Below, piece after piece: positions 39,870 to 52,081 of a stretch of DNA of 64,000 nucleotides. Numbering within the stretch: position 1 is the stretch's first letter; each line of letters begins with the position of its first letter. Source of the stretch: Lepus europaeus (lineage: Eukaryota; Chordata; Mammalia; Lagomorpha; Leporidae); assembly GCF_033115175.1 (NCBI RefSeq), contig NC_084831.1, positions 47,958,002 to 48,022,001 on the forward strand. Direction: 5' to 3'. Position numbers and translations under genes: made by a program. The notes beneath the pieces are model-generated. The model saw nothing but the letters and a program-made list of their open reading frames with translations, did no database searches and was not told the origin of the DNA.

Positions 39870-39953
39870 CTTTCTGATGCTTCAGCACTTTTTTTCTTTT
39901 TTTCCTTTGATATAAAAAACTTGGGTTTCCAGGTTTTCCGTTTATCTTCATCT
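39870..39953 (-). CDS. FYB2: FYB2 exon: basic linker before the SH3-like domain
   Basis: An 84-nt exon with acceptor ATATTTTTCTCCTCAG and donor GAAAG/GTAAGA. It encodes DEDKRKTWKPKFFISKEKKK then KSAEASE and the start of an Arg codon. The lysine-rich stretch preceding the extended SH3 helix is typical of this adaptor family. Phase is 2 at both ends and matches 61788-61848 upstream and 36335-36416 downstream. Confidence 0.92.
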
Positions 39954-40458
39954 CTGAGGAGAAAAATATTTTGAGCAAGTTAATTAAGATTGAACTCTCG
40001 AACATTTAAGGAATCATCAATTGTTTCTAGGTAATTATGTTTTACAATTTGTGTGTGTGTGCTTATTCTTGTTTAAATTTTATTTAAGGTATACAAATTT
40101 CATGTATTTCATGTATAAAGATTCAGGGACATAGTGATGCTTCCCACCCTACTCTCTCTCCTGCCCATGTTCCCACTCTTCTTCCTCCTTCCTCTCCTTT
40201 TCCATCTCTTAATTTTTACGATGATCTATTTTCAGCTTACTTTATACTCATAAAATTAATCATACATTAAGTAAAGAGTCCAAAAAATTGTTTGAAGTAA
40301 AAAACACTATTCTTCAATAGTAAAGATAAGGGCTGTTAAAAATCATATCATCTCAAAATGGAAATGGGACTCCTATCCATTACAGTTTAGGCACTCTATC
40401 AGTTACCACAGATTGGGGAAAACATGTGGTATTTGTCTTTTTGAGACTGGCTTATTTC

Positions 40459-41672
40459 TTTTTTTTTTTTTTAACTTTTATCTAATAAATATAAATTTCC
40501 AAAGTACAACTTTTGGATTATAGCGGCTTTTTCCCCCCATAACCTCCCTCCTACCCACAACCACCCCATCTCCCACTCCATCTCCCATCCCATTCTTCAT
40601 CAAGATTCATTGTCAATTATCTTCATATACAGAAGATCATAATTTAGTATATACTAAGTAAAGATTTCAACAGTTTGCACCCACACAGAAACACAAAGTG
40701 TAAAATACTGTTTGAGTACTATTTATAGCATTAATTCACACATTAAGGACAGAGATCCCACATGGGGAGTAACTCCTGTTGTTGACTTAACAATTGACAC
40801 TTTTATTTATCATGTCAGTAATCACCCGAGGCTCTTGTCATGAGCTGCTCAGGCTATGGAAGCCTCTTGAGTTCGCCAACTCCAATCTTATTTAGACAAG
40901 GCCATAGTCAAAGTGGAAGTACTCTCCTCCCTTCAGAGAAAGGTACCTCCTTCTTTGATGGCCCATTCTTTCCACTGGGATATCACTCACGGAGATCTTT
41001 CATTTAGGTCTTTTTTTTTCCATAATGTTTTGGCTTTCCATGCCTGAAAAACTCTCATGGGCTTTTTAGCCAGATCTGAATGCCTTAAGGGCTGATTCTG
41101 AGGCCAGAGTGCTGTTTAGGGCACCTGCCATTCTATGAGTCTGCTATGTATCCCGCTTCCCATGTTGGATTATTCTTTCCTTTTTAATTCTATCAGTTAG
41201 TATTAGCAGACACTAGTCTTGTTTGTGTGATCCCTTTGATCCTTAATCCTTTCATTATGATCAGTTATGAGCTAAACTGATCACATTGACTAGTGAGATG
41301 GCATTGGTACATACCACATTGATAGGATTGAATTGGAATCCCCTGGTACATTTCTAGCTCTACCATTGGGGAAAGTCCAAGTGAGCATGTGCCAAACTGT
41401 ACATCTCCCCCTTCTCTTATTCCCACTCTTATACTTAACAGGGATCACTTTTCAGTTAAATTTAAACATCTAAGAATAATTGTGTGTTAAAGAGTTCAAC
41501 CAATGGTATTAAGTAGTAATAAAAGAAATAAAATAATACGTTGTTCATGCCCTGTAGGATGTCCTGAAATCTGGTATTGTGATGCCTCTGGCTTTGTTTT
41601 TGTTGTACGAGATTGCTTTAGCTATTTGAGGTCTCCTGGGCCTCATATGAATTTCAGCATCATTTTTTCTGG
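40459..41672 (-). mobile_element. Young L1 3' end inserted into the older L1
   Basis: T-run, AACTTTTATCTAATAAAT, C-rich tract (complement of the G-rich 3'UTR tract) and CACTTTGAC-type segments, then an abrupt join at about 41560 to ORF2 sequence (CTGAAATCTGGTATTGTGATG). It is therefore internally deleted as well as 5'-truncated. A perfect 14-bp duplication, GACTGGCTTATTTC, lies at 40445-40458 and 41673-41686. Confidence 0.93.
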
Positions 41673-42575
41673 GACTGGCTTATTTCACTAACTATAATGA
41701 TTTCCAGTTGCATTCATTTTGTTACAAAATTCAGGATTTCACTTTTTAACTGCTGCATAATATTCCATAGTATATATATGCCATAATTTTTTTATCTAGT
41801 CATCAGTTGATGGATATCTGTGTTGATTCCATGTCTTAGCTATTGGGAATTGAGTTGCATAGATAACTCTTTCAGATCCTGACTTCATTTTGTTTGGTTA
41901 AATTCCCAGGGGTGGGATTGCTGGGTCACATGGTAGGTCTATATTCAGATTTCTGAGGTATCTCCATACTGTCTTCCACAATGGCTGCTCCAGTTTATAT
42001 TCCCACCAACAGTGGATTAGGCTACCTTTTCCCCCACATCCTTTCTAGCATATATTGTTTGTTGATTTCTGTATGAGAGCCATTTTAACAGGTGTGAGGT
42101 GCAACCTCATTGTGGTTTTGATTTGCATTTCCCTGGTGGCTAGTGATCCTAAGCATTTTTTCATATCACTTTTGCCCATCTGAATTTCATCCTTTGAAAT
42201 CTGCGTGTTCAAGTCCTTTGCCCATTCCTTAATTGGTTTGTTTGTTTTGTTGTTGTCAAATTTCTTGAGTATTTTACATATTCTGGATATTAATCCTTTA
42301 TCAGTTTCAAAGTTGCAAATATTTTCTCTTATTCTGTCCATTGCTTCATCACTTTATTGTGTGTTTCTTTTGCAATACAGAAGCTTCTCAGCTTGGTGTA
42401 ATCTCATTTGTCTATTTTTGCTTTGATTGTCTGTGCTTCTGGGATCTCTTCCAAGAAGTCTTTGCCTGAGCCAATGTCTTGCAGAGTTTCCCCAATGTTC
42501 TGCAGTAATTTGATGGTATCAGGCAGTAGATGCAGATTTTTGATCCACTTTGAGTTGATGGTGTAAGGAAGGAGT

Positions 42576-43205
42576 ATTTTTTTTTTCAAAGAAACTTTTT
42601 AAAGATCACAAATTTCCTAAGTACAACTTTAGGAATATAGTGATTCTTCCCACCATACTCACCCTCCCACCTCCACTCCCACCCCACCTCCTCCTCCCTC
42701 TCCCATTCCTAGTCCCATTCTCCATTAAGATTCATTTTCAATTAACTTTATATAGAGAAGACCAACTCTATACTAAGTAAAGATTTTAACAATTTGCACA
42801 CACACACACATACTATTTGAGAACAAATTTTTCAGTTAATTCGCATAATACAACTCATTGAGGACAGATGACCTACATGAGATAAGTGCACAGTGATGCC
42901 CATTTTTAATTTAACAATTAACACTCTCATGTATGACTTCAGTGACCAGCCGGGGCTCTTGATATGAGCTACCAAGGCTATGGAAGTCTTTTGAATCCAC
43001 ATCATCCATCATTATTTAGACGAGGCCATAAGCAAAGTAGTTCTCTTCCCTTCTGAGAAAAGTACATTCTTCTTTGATGGCCAATTCTTTTCACTGGGGT
43101 TTCTCTCACAGAGATCCTTCATGTAGGACATTTTTTTGCCATAGTGTTTTGGCTTTCCATGCCTGAAATGCTCTTATGGGCTTTTCAGCCAGACCAGAAT
43201 AAAGC
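42576..43205 (-). mobile_element. Second L1 3' end inserted into the older L1
   Basis: Antisense 3'UTR: T-run, CACAAATTTCCTAAGTACAA, the C-rich tract (42650-42715), then TTCATTTTCAATTAACTTTA and the GATCCTTCATGTAGG segment. Short duplication AGGAGT on both sides (42570-42575, 43206-43211). A slightly older subtype than 40459-41672. Confidence 0.85.
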
Positions 43206-44415
43206 AGGAGTTTTGTTTCATACTTCTGCACACAGAGATCCAATTTTGCTTTTGAAGAGGCTGTCCTTGCTCCAGGGATTGATATTAGTTCCTTTGTCAA
43301 AATTTTGTTGTTTGTATATACATAGATTGATTTCTGGAGTTTTTATTCTGTTCCAGTGGTCTACATGTCTATTTTTGTGCTGGTTCCTTGCTGTTTTGAT
43401 TGTAACTGCCATATAATGTGTCTTGAAATCTGGTATTGTGATGCCTCCAGCTTTCTGTTGTATAGTTTGCTTTAGCTATTCAGAGTCTCTTGTGTTTCCA
43501 TAAGAATTTTAGCATCATTTTTTTTCTAGATCTGAGAGAAATGTCATTGGTATTTTTATATAGATCACATTTAATCTGAAAATTGCTTTCAGTAGTATGG
43601 ACATTTTGATGATATTAACTCTTCCAACCCATGAATATGGAAGATTTTTTCCATTTTTGTGTGTGCATCTTCTATTTTTTAATGTTCTGTAATTTTCATT
43701 GTAGAGATCATTCACCACCTTGGTTAAATTTATTCCATGGTATTTAAATTTTTTTGTAGCTACTGTGGATGGGATTGATTTTAGAAGTTCTTTCTCAGCC
43801 ATGGCATTGTCTTTGTATACAAAGGCTATTGATTTTTATGTATTATTTTTATATCCTTCCATTTTACCAAACTCTTTTATGAGTTCCAATAGTCTCTTAG
43901 TGAAGTCTTTTGGTTCCCCTATGTATAGAATCATGTCATCAGCAAATAGGGATGGTTTGATTCCTCCTTTCCAATTTGTGTCCCTTTGATTTATTGTTCT
44001 CGCTTAACATCTTTGGCTAAAACTTCCAGGACTGTACTGAATAACACTGGTGACAGTGGGCATCCTTATCTGATTCTGGATCTTAGCAGGAATGCTTCAA
44101 CTTTGCCCATTCAATAAGACACTGGCTGTGTTGAGGAATGTTCCTTGTATAACCAATTTGCTTTAAGTTTCATCATGAAAGGGTGTTGTATTTTATCAAA
44201 TGTCTGCTCTGCATCTATTGAGATCATATGGTTTTTATTCTTCAACTTGTTAATGTGATTTATTACATTTATTGATTTGTGAATGTTGAACCATCTCTGC
44301 TTACCAGAGATAAATTCCAGTTTACAAAAAATTATGAAGAGTCTTCTAGAATTATATTTTGATAATCTATGGCAAGGGCACCTGGTAAATATTTTATGAT
44401 TTGCAGGCCAAGTCA

Positions 44416-44564
44416 TCTCTATGGCAAATATTCAACTCTACCAATATAACTTGATTTACAAAGATAAGTGGCAGGCCACATTAGGTTTATAGGACATAGG
44501 TTGCTGATCCTTGATCTGTTACAAATCAAATTTAAAACCAGAAGCAAGTGATCAACCTTCTTAT
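44416..44564. other. Short stretch between L1s
   Basis: GGCAGGCCACATTAGGTTTATAGGACATAGGTTGCTGATCC resembles the terminal part of a hAT/MER-type DNA transposon (the GCAGGCC...TTTGCTGACC signature). The match is too short and diverged for a firm call. Confidence 0.35.
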
Positions 44565-45824
44565 AAGTGTACTTCAAGAAGATTCCATGATGGTGCGTTA
44601 GAGAATGACATACTGTGCTAGGCTAGGGATAAATAGTAAAAGTGTAGGAAATACACTCTCAGGAGATAATTGGAGAGAAAACCACACAGGAAATCCTATA
44701 AGAGGAAGAGAAACACTGTGGACCTGTGTGGAGAGTGTGGAAGTACAGCATGAACATGAATACAACCTACAACTGCAGCAGTCAAGAGCTGGAGCAAGAG
44801 CCAACATAGTGGCTGCTTGGAGGAGGAGGTGAGACTGGACTAAAGCAAACAATGGTAATATAGCCAGAAGAAGAGCATGGCATGAATCCAGACTGGAGCC
44901 TTGAGGACGAGCAGTTGCCTGTGGACCCAGTGGAAGTAGAGTGGGCATGTTTATTTCACCCCAACTTACCCACAACAGCATCTGCTGCCTGGTTGAGAAA
45001 GGGTGGGCACTATCTTGGCTTTGGGTAGCAGCTTCAGAAGACTTTTTGTGCACTCACAGCAACTGGCTTAGACCAAACACCTCAGCAGTACCGGTAGCAG
45101 TGGTTGGGAGAGAGCAACACTCAGCAACTGACTCTTTAGTACACGTGTGCTCCAGAGATTCTGAGGGAAAAACCTGCAGTTCCCACTAACTTTGAGCCTG
45201 CCTGGGAGTGGCTAGGCACTCATACAGGACAGTAAGGCACTCCCAACCCCCAGGATCAAGACACTTAGGTGGAGCTGGCTGAGGGAACATCTGCCACTCT
45301 GCTGAATGGACAGACTGCCAGAGCAAAGCAAAAGTTCTGCACCCAGCAACTGTGGGAGCCTTGGGTGCTGAGACCATGAGGACTTGGTGGTTACATGAGA
45401 AGATGCAGGGTGTAACTGGAGCTCATTGGTTGCTTGGGGCAGGTCATTGCAGCAGGAACTGTGCTCACAATGAGGACTGCACACATCATTTGTGTGGTTC
45501 ATACAGTGGTGTGAATGAGTGTTGAATACACTGGGGTCTAACACCCAGAAATTGCTCAGCTTGGAGGAGAGGTGGTGAAGGAGTGATCACACCAACAGAG
45601 GTGTACATCCCACCCCCCTTCTGTAAACAGGAGATCTACCACCACCAACTTAGGTGCTTCCCTGGATACTCACTCCACCCTGGAGCACTGAGCAGAACTC
45701 CCTGGCCACAACCACCACATACCTATTTGTATTCACTGAAAGAGCAGACAATTCACTAAGCCACAAAGGCACAGCTCAAAGATAAAATCCATTTGAGGGA
45801 AAAAAATGTTAAGTATTTCCACAA

Positions 45825-46220
45825 ATGCCAAAAAATATATGCAGAAATTTAAGAAACAAGAATAAGGAAGACACCATGACCCACCCCCCCACCCTCATCA
45901 AGAAACACATTTCAATATTAGAATGTGAAAATGAAGAGATTGAGGAAATACCAGAAATGGAATTCAAAAAATTATTCATAGGATTACTCAAATGCAATCA
46001 GAAGCAAATCCACAAACCAAAGAAAATTATACACAACATTAATGAAAATTTTTCCCATGAAATTATTTTAAAGAGAAATCAAAATGAAATATTAGAAATG
46101 AAGAATTCAATAGATCAAATAAAAAATGCATTGGAAAGCCTTAGCAGCAGACTTGGCAAGGCAGAAGATAGAATATCCAAGCTAGAAGATAAATCTTTGG
46201 AAAATTTCCAGTCAGATTAA
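45825..46220 (+). pseudogene. L1 ORF1 protein fragment
   Basis: An open stretch of 131 codons with a coiled-coil-like segment (MEFKKLFIGLLKCNQKQ, then MKNSIDQIKNALESLSSRLG and KAEDRISKLEDKSLE). The alternating ISKLEDK pattern is characteristic of the L1 ORF1p trimerisation coil and its junction with the RNA-binding domain. A stop follows directly, and a CSINE lies about 270 bp downstream. Confidence 0.9.
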
Positions 46221-46489
46221 AAAAAGACGACAGATAAATTAAAAACAGTGTTGGATATTTATGGGATACTATAAAACAACCCACATACGTATCTTAGGAG
46301 CTCCTGAAGCTGTGAAAGGAAACAATGAAATATAAGCCCTATTTAGTGAAATAATTTCAGAAAACTTGCCCAATTTGGAGAAAGGAAAGGACGTCCAATA
46401 GAAGAAGCACATAGAACTCTTAGTAGACATGACCAGAAAAGATCTTCACCACAACTTCCACAGTGAAACATAAAGAAAAGATTTTAGGA

Positions 46490-46828
46490 GGCTGGCACCA
46501 TGCCTCACTTGGTTAATCCTCTGCCTGCAGTGCCGGCATCCCATATGGGCACCGGGTTCTAGTCCTGGTTGCTCCTCTTCCAGTCTAGCTCTCTGCTGTG
46601 GCCTGGGAAGGCAGTGGGGGATGGCCCAGGTGCTTGGGCCCCTGCACCCTTGAGAGAGACCAGGAGGAAGCACCTGGCTCCTGGCTTCAGATCGGCACAG
46701 TGCTGGCCATGGTGACCATTTGAGGAGTGAACCAATGTAAGGAAGATCTTTCTCTCTCTCCCTCTCACTGTCTGTAACTCTACCTGTCAAATAAATAAAT
46801 AAAAATCTTTAAAAATAAAGAAAGAAAG
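46490..46828 (+). mobile_element. CSINE nested in the full-length L1 (first)
   Basis: GGCTGGCACCATGCCTCAC head to AAATAAATAAATAAAAATCTTT tail. Duplication AAAGAAAAGATT(T/C)TA on both sides. Same orientation as the L1. Confidence 0.93.
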
Positions 46829-47207
46829 AAAAGAAAAGATTCTAAAATGTGCATGAGATAAATGCCAGATTAGTTTCAGAGGATCTCCAATTAGACTCAC
46901 TGCAGACTTCTCATCAGAAACCCCACAGGCTAGAAGAGAACGGCAAGATATAGTCCAAATCTTTAAAAAAAAAAAACCTGTCAACCCAGAATACTGTACC
47001 CTGAAAAGCTCTCATTTATGAATGAAGATGAAATAAAGACTTTCCATAACAAACAGAAATTGAAAGAATTTGTCACTACTCATCCAGCCTTACAAAAGAT
47101 GCTTAAGGATGTGCTACACACAGAAACAGAAACATTACAAAAGAATGTGAAAGCAGAAAATCCCCCCAGTAAAAGTACAAAAGAAATCCAGAGTAAACAA
47201 TAGGAAT

Positions 47208-47729
47208 ATGATTTACAGAAAAATGGCAGAGCCAAGTTGTTACTTATCAATAGTCACCTTGAATGTAAAAGGCTTCAACTCTCCAGTTAAAAGACACAGA
47301 GTGGCTGAATGGATTAAAAAAAAAAGACTCATCTACTTGCTGCCTACAAGAAACACATCTTACCAACAAAGATACCTGCAGACTGAAAGTGAAAGAATGA
47401 GAAAATATATTCCATGCCAACAGAAAATTTTTAAAAAGGCAGATGTTGCCATCCTAATATCAGACAAAATATACTTTAACACAAAAACTGTTAAAAGAGA
47501 CAAAGAAGGGCACTATATAATGATTAAGGGATCAATTCAGCAGGAAGATGTGACTATAATAAATGTATATGCATCCAATGACAGGGTGCCTGGCTATTTA
47601 AAAGAAATGTTAATGTATGTAAAGGGAGACATGGACTCCAATACAATAGTAATGGGGGACTATACAACCCACTTTCATCAATGGACAGATCAACTAGACA
47701 GAAAGTCAAAAAAGGAACAACATAGTTAA
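47208..47729 (+). pseudogene. L1 ORF2 endonuclease domain (broken)
   Basis: 173 codons of the AP-type endonuclease: YLSIVTLNVKGFNSPVKRHR (the catalytic-Asn strand), QQRYLQTES, KADVAILISDKIYF, IINVYASNDRVPGYLKEML, NTIVMGDYTTHFHQWTDQLD. The usual ETHL catalytic motif is garbled (RNTSY), and the reading frame ends early. No activity is expected. Confidence 0.9.
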
Positions 47730-48076
47730 TCAACACTATGGACTGAAGGGACCAAACTGATATCTACACAACTTTTCACACCATAGTTACAGAATATACA
47801 TTCTTCTCATCAGTGCGTGAAATTTTCTCTAGACTAATCATATATTAGGCCATAAAGCAAGTCTCAGCAAATTTTAAAAAATCAAATCCATACTATGCAT
47901 CTTCTCAGATCACATTGGAATGAAGCTGGAAATCAACAATACAAGAATCTCTAGAGCACATGGACACTGAGCAACATGTTCCTGAATAGTGGGTAATAGA
48001 AGAAATCAAAAGAAAAGTCAAAAAATTTCTGGAAATGAATGAAGACAGCATTACATCATATCAAAACTTATGGGAC

Positions 48077-48405
48077 AGGGCCAGCGCTGTGGCACAGTGG
48101 GTTAATGCCCTGGCCTGAATCACTGGCATCCCATATGAGCACCAGTTTGAGACTCAGCTGCTCTACTTCCAATCCAGCTCTCTGCGATGGCCTGGGAAAA
48201 CAGTAGAAGATGGCCCAAGTTCTTGAGCCCCTGCACCCATGTGGAAGATCTGGAAGAAGCTCCAGGATCCTGGCTTTGGATCAGCTCAGCTCCAGCCATT
48301 GTGGCCATTTGGGGAGTGAACCATCAGATGGAAGACCTCTCTCTCTCTGCCTCTCCTTCTTTCTCTGTGTAACTCTGACTTTTAAATATAATAAATCTTA
48401 AAAAA
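48077..48405 (+). mobile_element. CSINE nested in the full-length L1 (second)
   Basis: GGGCCAGCGCTGTGGCACAG head to AATAAATCTTAAAAAAA tail. Flanked by AAAACTTATGGGA (about 48063) and AAAACTTATAGGA (about 48406). Confidence 0.93.
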
Positions 48406-51315
48406 AAAACTTATAGGATATAGCAAAAGCAGTGATAAGAAGGAAGTTTCTACCAATCAGTGCCTACATGAGAAATTGGAAATGCACCAAATAAATGAGC
48501 TATCAATGTATATGAAGGATCTAGAAAAACAACAACAAAGCAAATCCAAATTAGTAGAAGGAAAGAAAAAAAATTAGAGAAGAAATAAACATAATTGAAA
48601 CAAAAAAATACAGAAGACCAATGAAATGAAGAGCTGGTTATTTGAAAAAATAAAAATTGATACACAATTGCCCCAAATAACCAAAAAAAAAAAAGAGGGG
48701 AAGACAGAAATCAATAAAATCAGAGATGAAAAAAGGAAATATAACAACAGATACCACAGAAATAAAAACAATCATCAGGAATTATTATGAAGAGCTGTAT
48801 GGCAACAAATTGGGAACCTAGAAGAAATGGATAGATTCCTAGATACATACAATATACCAAAATTGAGTCATGAAGACATAGAAAACTGAAACAGACCAAT
48901 AACCAAGGCAGAGGTTGAATCATTAATAAAGACCCTCCCAACAAAGAAAAGCCCAGGACCAGATGGATCCACTGCTGAATTTTATCAGACAGCTAAATAA
49001 CTACTCCAATTCTTCTCAAGCTATACAAAGCAATTGAAAGGGAGGGAAAACTTCCCAAACTCCTTCTATGAAGCCAGCATCACCTTAATTTCTAAACCAG
49101 GAAAAGATACAGCAGAGAAAGAGAACTATAGACGAATATCCCTGATGAACATAGATGCAAAAATCCTCAATAAAATATTAGCTAATCAAATCCAACAACA
49201 CATCAGAAAGATCATTAACCTGGACCAAATGGGATTTATCACTGGTATGCAGTGATAGTTCAACATTCACAAATTAATAAAGGAGATAAAGAATATTAAC
49301 AAACTGAAGAACAAAAACCATGTGGTTATCTCAATAGATGTAGTGAAAGCAAATAAATAGGTATAAGTCATCATATTAACAAACTGAAGAAACAAAACCA
49401 TATGGTTAGCTCAAAAGATGTAGAGAAAGCATTTGATAAAATACAACATCCTTTCATGAAGAAAACCTTAAGCAAATTGGGTATATAAGGAACATTCTTC
49501 AACACAATCATGCCAATTTTTGAGAAACCCACAGCCAACATCCTAAGAATGGGGGAAAGCTGTAAGCATTCCCCTAAGATAAGGTGCCAGGCAAGGATGG
49601 CCACTCTCACCAATGCTATTCAGTACAGTCCTAGAAGTTTTATCTAGAGCCATTAAGTAACAACAAGAAATCAAAGGGATACAAATTAGATAGGTGGAAT
49701 GAAACCACCCCTATTTGCTGATGACATGATTCTATATATAGGGGAACCAAAGACTCCACTGAGAGACTATTGGAACACAAAAGAGAGATTGGTAAAGTAG
49801 CAGGATATGAAATCAACACAGAAAATTCCATAGCCTTTGTATATACAGACAATGCCATGGCTGAGAAAGAACTTTTAAGATCAGTCCCATTCACAAAGCT
49901 CCAAAAAGAATTAAATACCTTGGAAGAAATTTAACCAAGTGGGAGAGATCTCTACAATGAAAATGACAAAACATTAAAGCAAGAAATAGAAGAACACGTT
50001 TAAAAAAATCTGCCATGTTCATGGATTAGAAGAGTCAACATCATCAAAATGTCCATACTATCAAAAGCAATTTACAGATACAGTGCAATCCCAAATAACA
50101 TACCAATGACATTCTTCACAGATCTAGAAAAAAATGATGCTAAAATTCATATGGAAACACAAGAGACCCAAAAAGCTAAAGCAATCTTATACAACAAAAA
50201 CAAAGCCGGGGGCATCACAGTACCTGATTTCAAGACATACTACAGAGCAGTTATAATCAAAACAGCCTGGTACTGTCACAAAAACAGAAATGTAGGCTAA
50301 TGGAATAGAATAGAAATCAACCCACACATCTACAAGTAACTTACCTTTGACAAAGGAGCTAAAAACAATCCCTGGAGCAAGGACAGTCTCTTCAACAAAT
50401 GGTGCTGGGAAAATGGGATTTCTACATCCAGAAGTATGAAGCAGGACCAATACCTTATACTTTACACAAAAATATACTCAAAATGAATCAAAGACCTAAA
50501 TCTATGACTTGACACCATCAAATTCCTAGAGAATACTGGGGAAACTCTGTAAGACATTGGCATAGGCAAAGACTTCTTGGAAAAACCCAAGAAGCACAGG
50601 CAAACAAAGTCAAAATCAACAACTGGCATCACATCTAGTTGAGAAGCTTCTATACTGCAAAAGAAACACTCAGAAAAATGAAGAGGCAGCTGACAGAATG
50701 GGAGAAAATGTTTGCAAACTGTGCAACTGATACAGGGTTAACATCCAGAATCTATAAAGAGCTCAAGAAATTCAACCACAACAAAACAATCCAGTTAGGA
50801 GATCAGCAAAGGACTTGAACAGGCATTTTTCAAGAAAGAAAATTAAAATGGCCAACAGACACTTGAAAAAGCTGCTGAGGATTACTAGCCATCAGAGAAA
50901 TGCAAATAAAAACCACAATGAGATTTCACCTCACTCCAGTTAGAATGGCTCACATACAGAAATCAGCAAACAGCAAATGCTAGCAAGGATGTGGGGGAAA
51001 AGGTTGCCTAATCCATTGTTGATGGGATTGTAAACTGGTGCAACCACTGTGGAAGATAGTGTATAGACACCTTAGAAATCTGAATGTAGACCTACCACAT
51101 GATCCAGCCATTCTACTCCCAGGAATTTACCCAAACTAAAAGAAATCAGCATCTGAAAGAGTTATCCGTACCCCCACATTCACTGCAGCTCAATTCATAA
51201 CAGCTAAGATATGGAATCAACCCAGATGTCCATCAACTGTTGACTGGATGAAGAAATTATGGCATATACACTATGGAGTACTACTAAGCTGTAAAAAAAA
51301 TAAAATAAAATCCTG

Positions 51316-51631
51316 GGGCCAGCTCTGTGGCTCACTTGGTTAATCCTCTGCTGCGGCGCCAGCATCCCATATGGGTGCCGGGTTCTAGTCCTGATTGCTC
51401 CTCTTCCAGTCCAGCTCTCTGCTGTGGCCCGGGAGGGCAGTAGAGGATGGCCCAAGTGCTTGGGCCCCTGCACCCGCATGGGAGACCAGGAAGAAGCACC
51501 TGGGTCCTGGCTTCCGATCAGTGCATCACCATCCATAACAGCCATTAGGGGAGTGAACAAACAGAAGGAAGACCTTTCTCTCTGTCTCTCTCACTGTCTA
51601 TAACTCTGTCAAATTAATTTTTAAAAAAAAT
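51316..51631 (+). mobile_element. CSINE nested in the full-length L1 (third)
   Basis: GGGGCCAGCTCTGTGGCTC head to an A-rich tail. Flanked by AAATCCTG (about 51308-51315 and 51633-51640). It lies near the end of ORF2. Confidence 0.92.
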
Positions 51632-52081
51632 GAAATCCTGTTTTACAATAAAATGGATGTAAGTGGAAACCATTATAGTAAAATAAATCAGTTCCAAAAA
51701 GACAGATATCATATGTTTTCCCTCATCCAAGGTAACTAATAGAGTACCTAAAATTTAATGTTTAGGAATGAAATAGATGCTTTGAGATTCAATGATTGTT
51801 TACAGCCTTTGTCTCTTCTATTGAATAAGTGTTTTTTTTTTCTTCATACTATTTAACTCTTTTACTTAGTGTAGGGTTAACCATATGATCATTAAGTAAA
51901 CTAAAAATAGATCTTTATAAAAATTAAGTGTGGGAATGTGCGAGGGAGGAAGAAGAAGTGTTGGAGTTTGGGTGGTAGGGAGGGTTGGGGCAGGGGGAAG
52001 TATCAGTATGTTCCTAAATCTGTATACATGAAATACATGAAACTTGTATAACTTGAATAATATTTTAAAAAGTGTACTTCA

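Larger units (their letters stand above)
40065..44415 (-). mobile_element. L1 in antisense, split by two L1 3'-end insertions
   Basis: 3'UTR at 40065-40444 (TTTCATGTATTTCATGTATA start), then ORF2 in antisense at 41687-42575 and 43206-44415. Recognisable ORF2 pieces on the minus strand include KDEIQMGKSDMKKCL (42045-42341), KYHGINLTKVVNDLYNENYR (43515-43802) and [20 protein letters not shown] (44111-44416). All are broken by frameshifts and stops. Its 5' part is missing beyond about 44415. Confidence 0.88.
44577..52069 (+). mobile_element. Full-length L1 with intact target-site duplication and three nested SINEs
   Basis: A perfect 12-bp duplication, AAGTGTACTTCA, at 44565-44576 and 52070-52081 brackets the whole element. 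Order: a 5'UTR-like region (44577-45830), ORF1 remnant (45825-46220), inter-ORF region (to about 47200), ORF2 beginning with the endonuclease (47208-47729), reverse transcriptase and C-terminus to about 51.7 kb, and a 3'UTR ending AATAATATTTTAAA. CSINEs at 46490-46828, 48077-48405 and 51316-51631 account for about 1 kb, leaving about 6.5 kb of L1. ORFs are broken by many stops, so it is not mobile now. Confidence 0.94.

Noticed and set aside
44598..45053. 151-codon minus-strand frame
   Set aside because: It lies antisense to the 5'UTR-like region of the full-length L1 bracketed by AAGTGTACTTCA. No recognisable domain.
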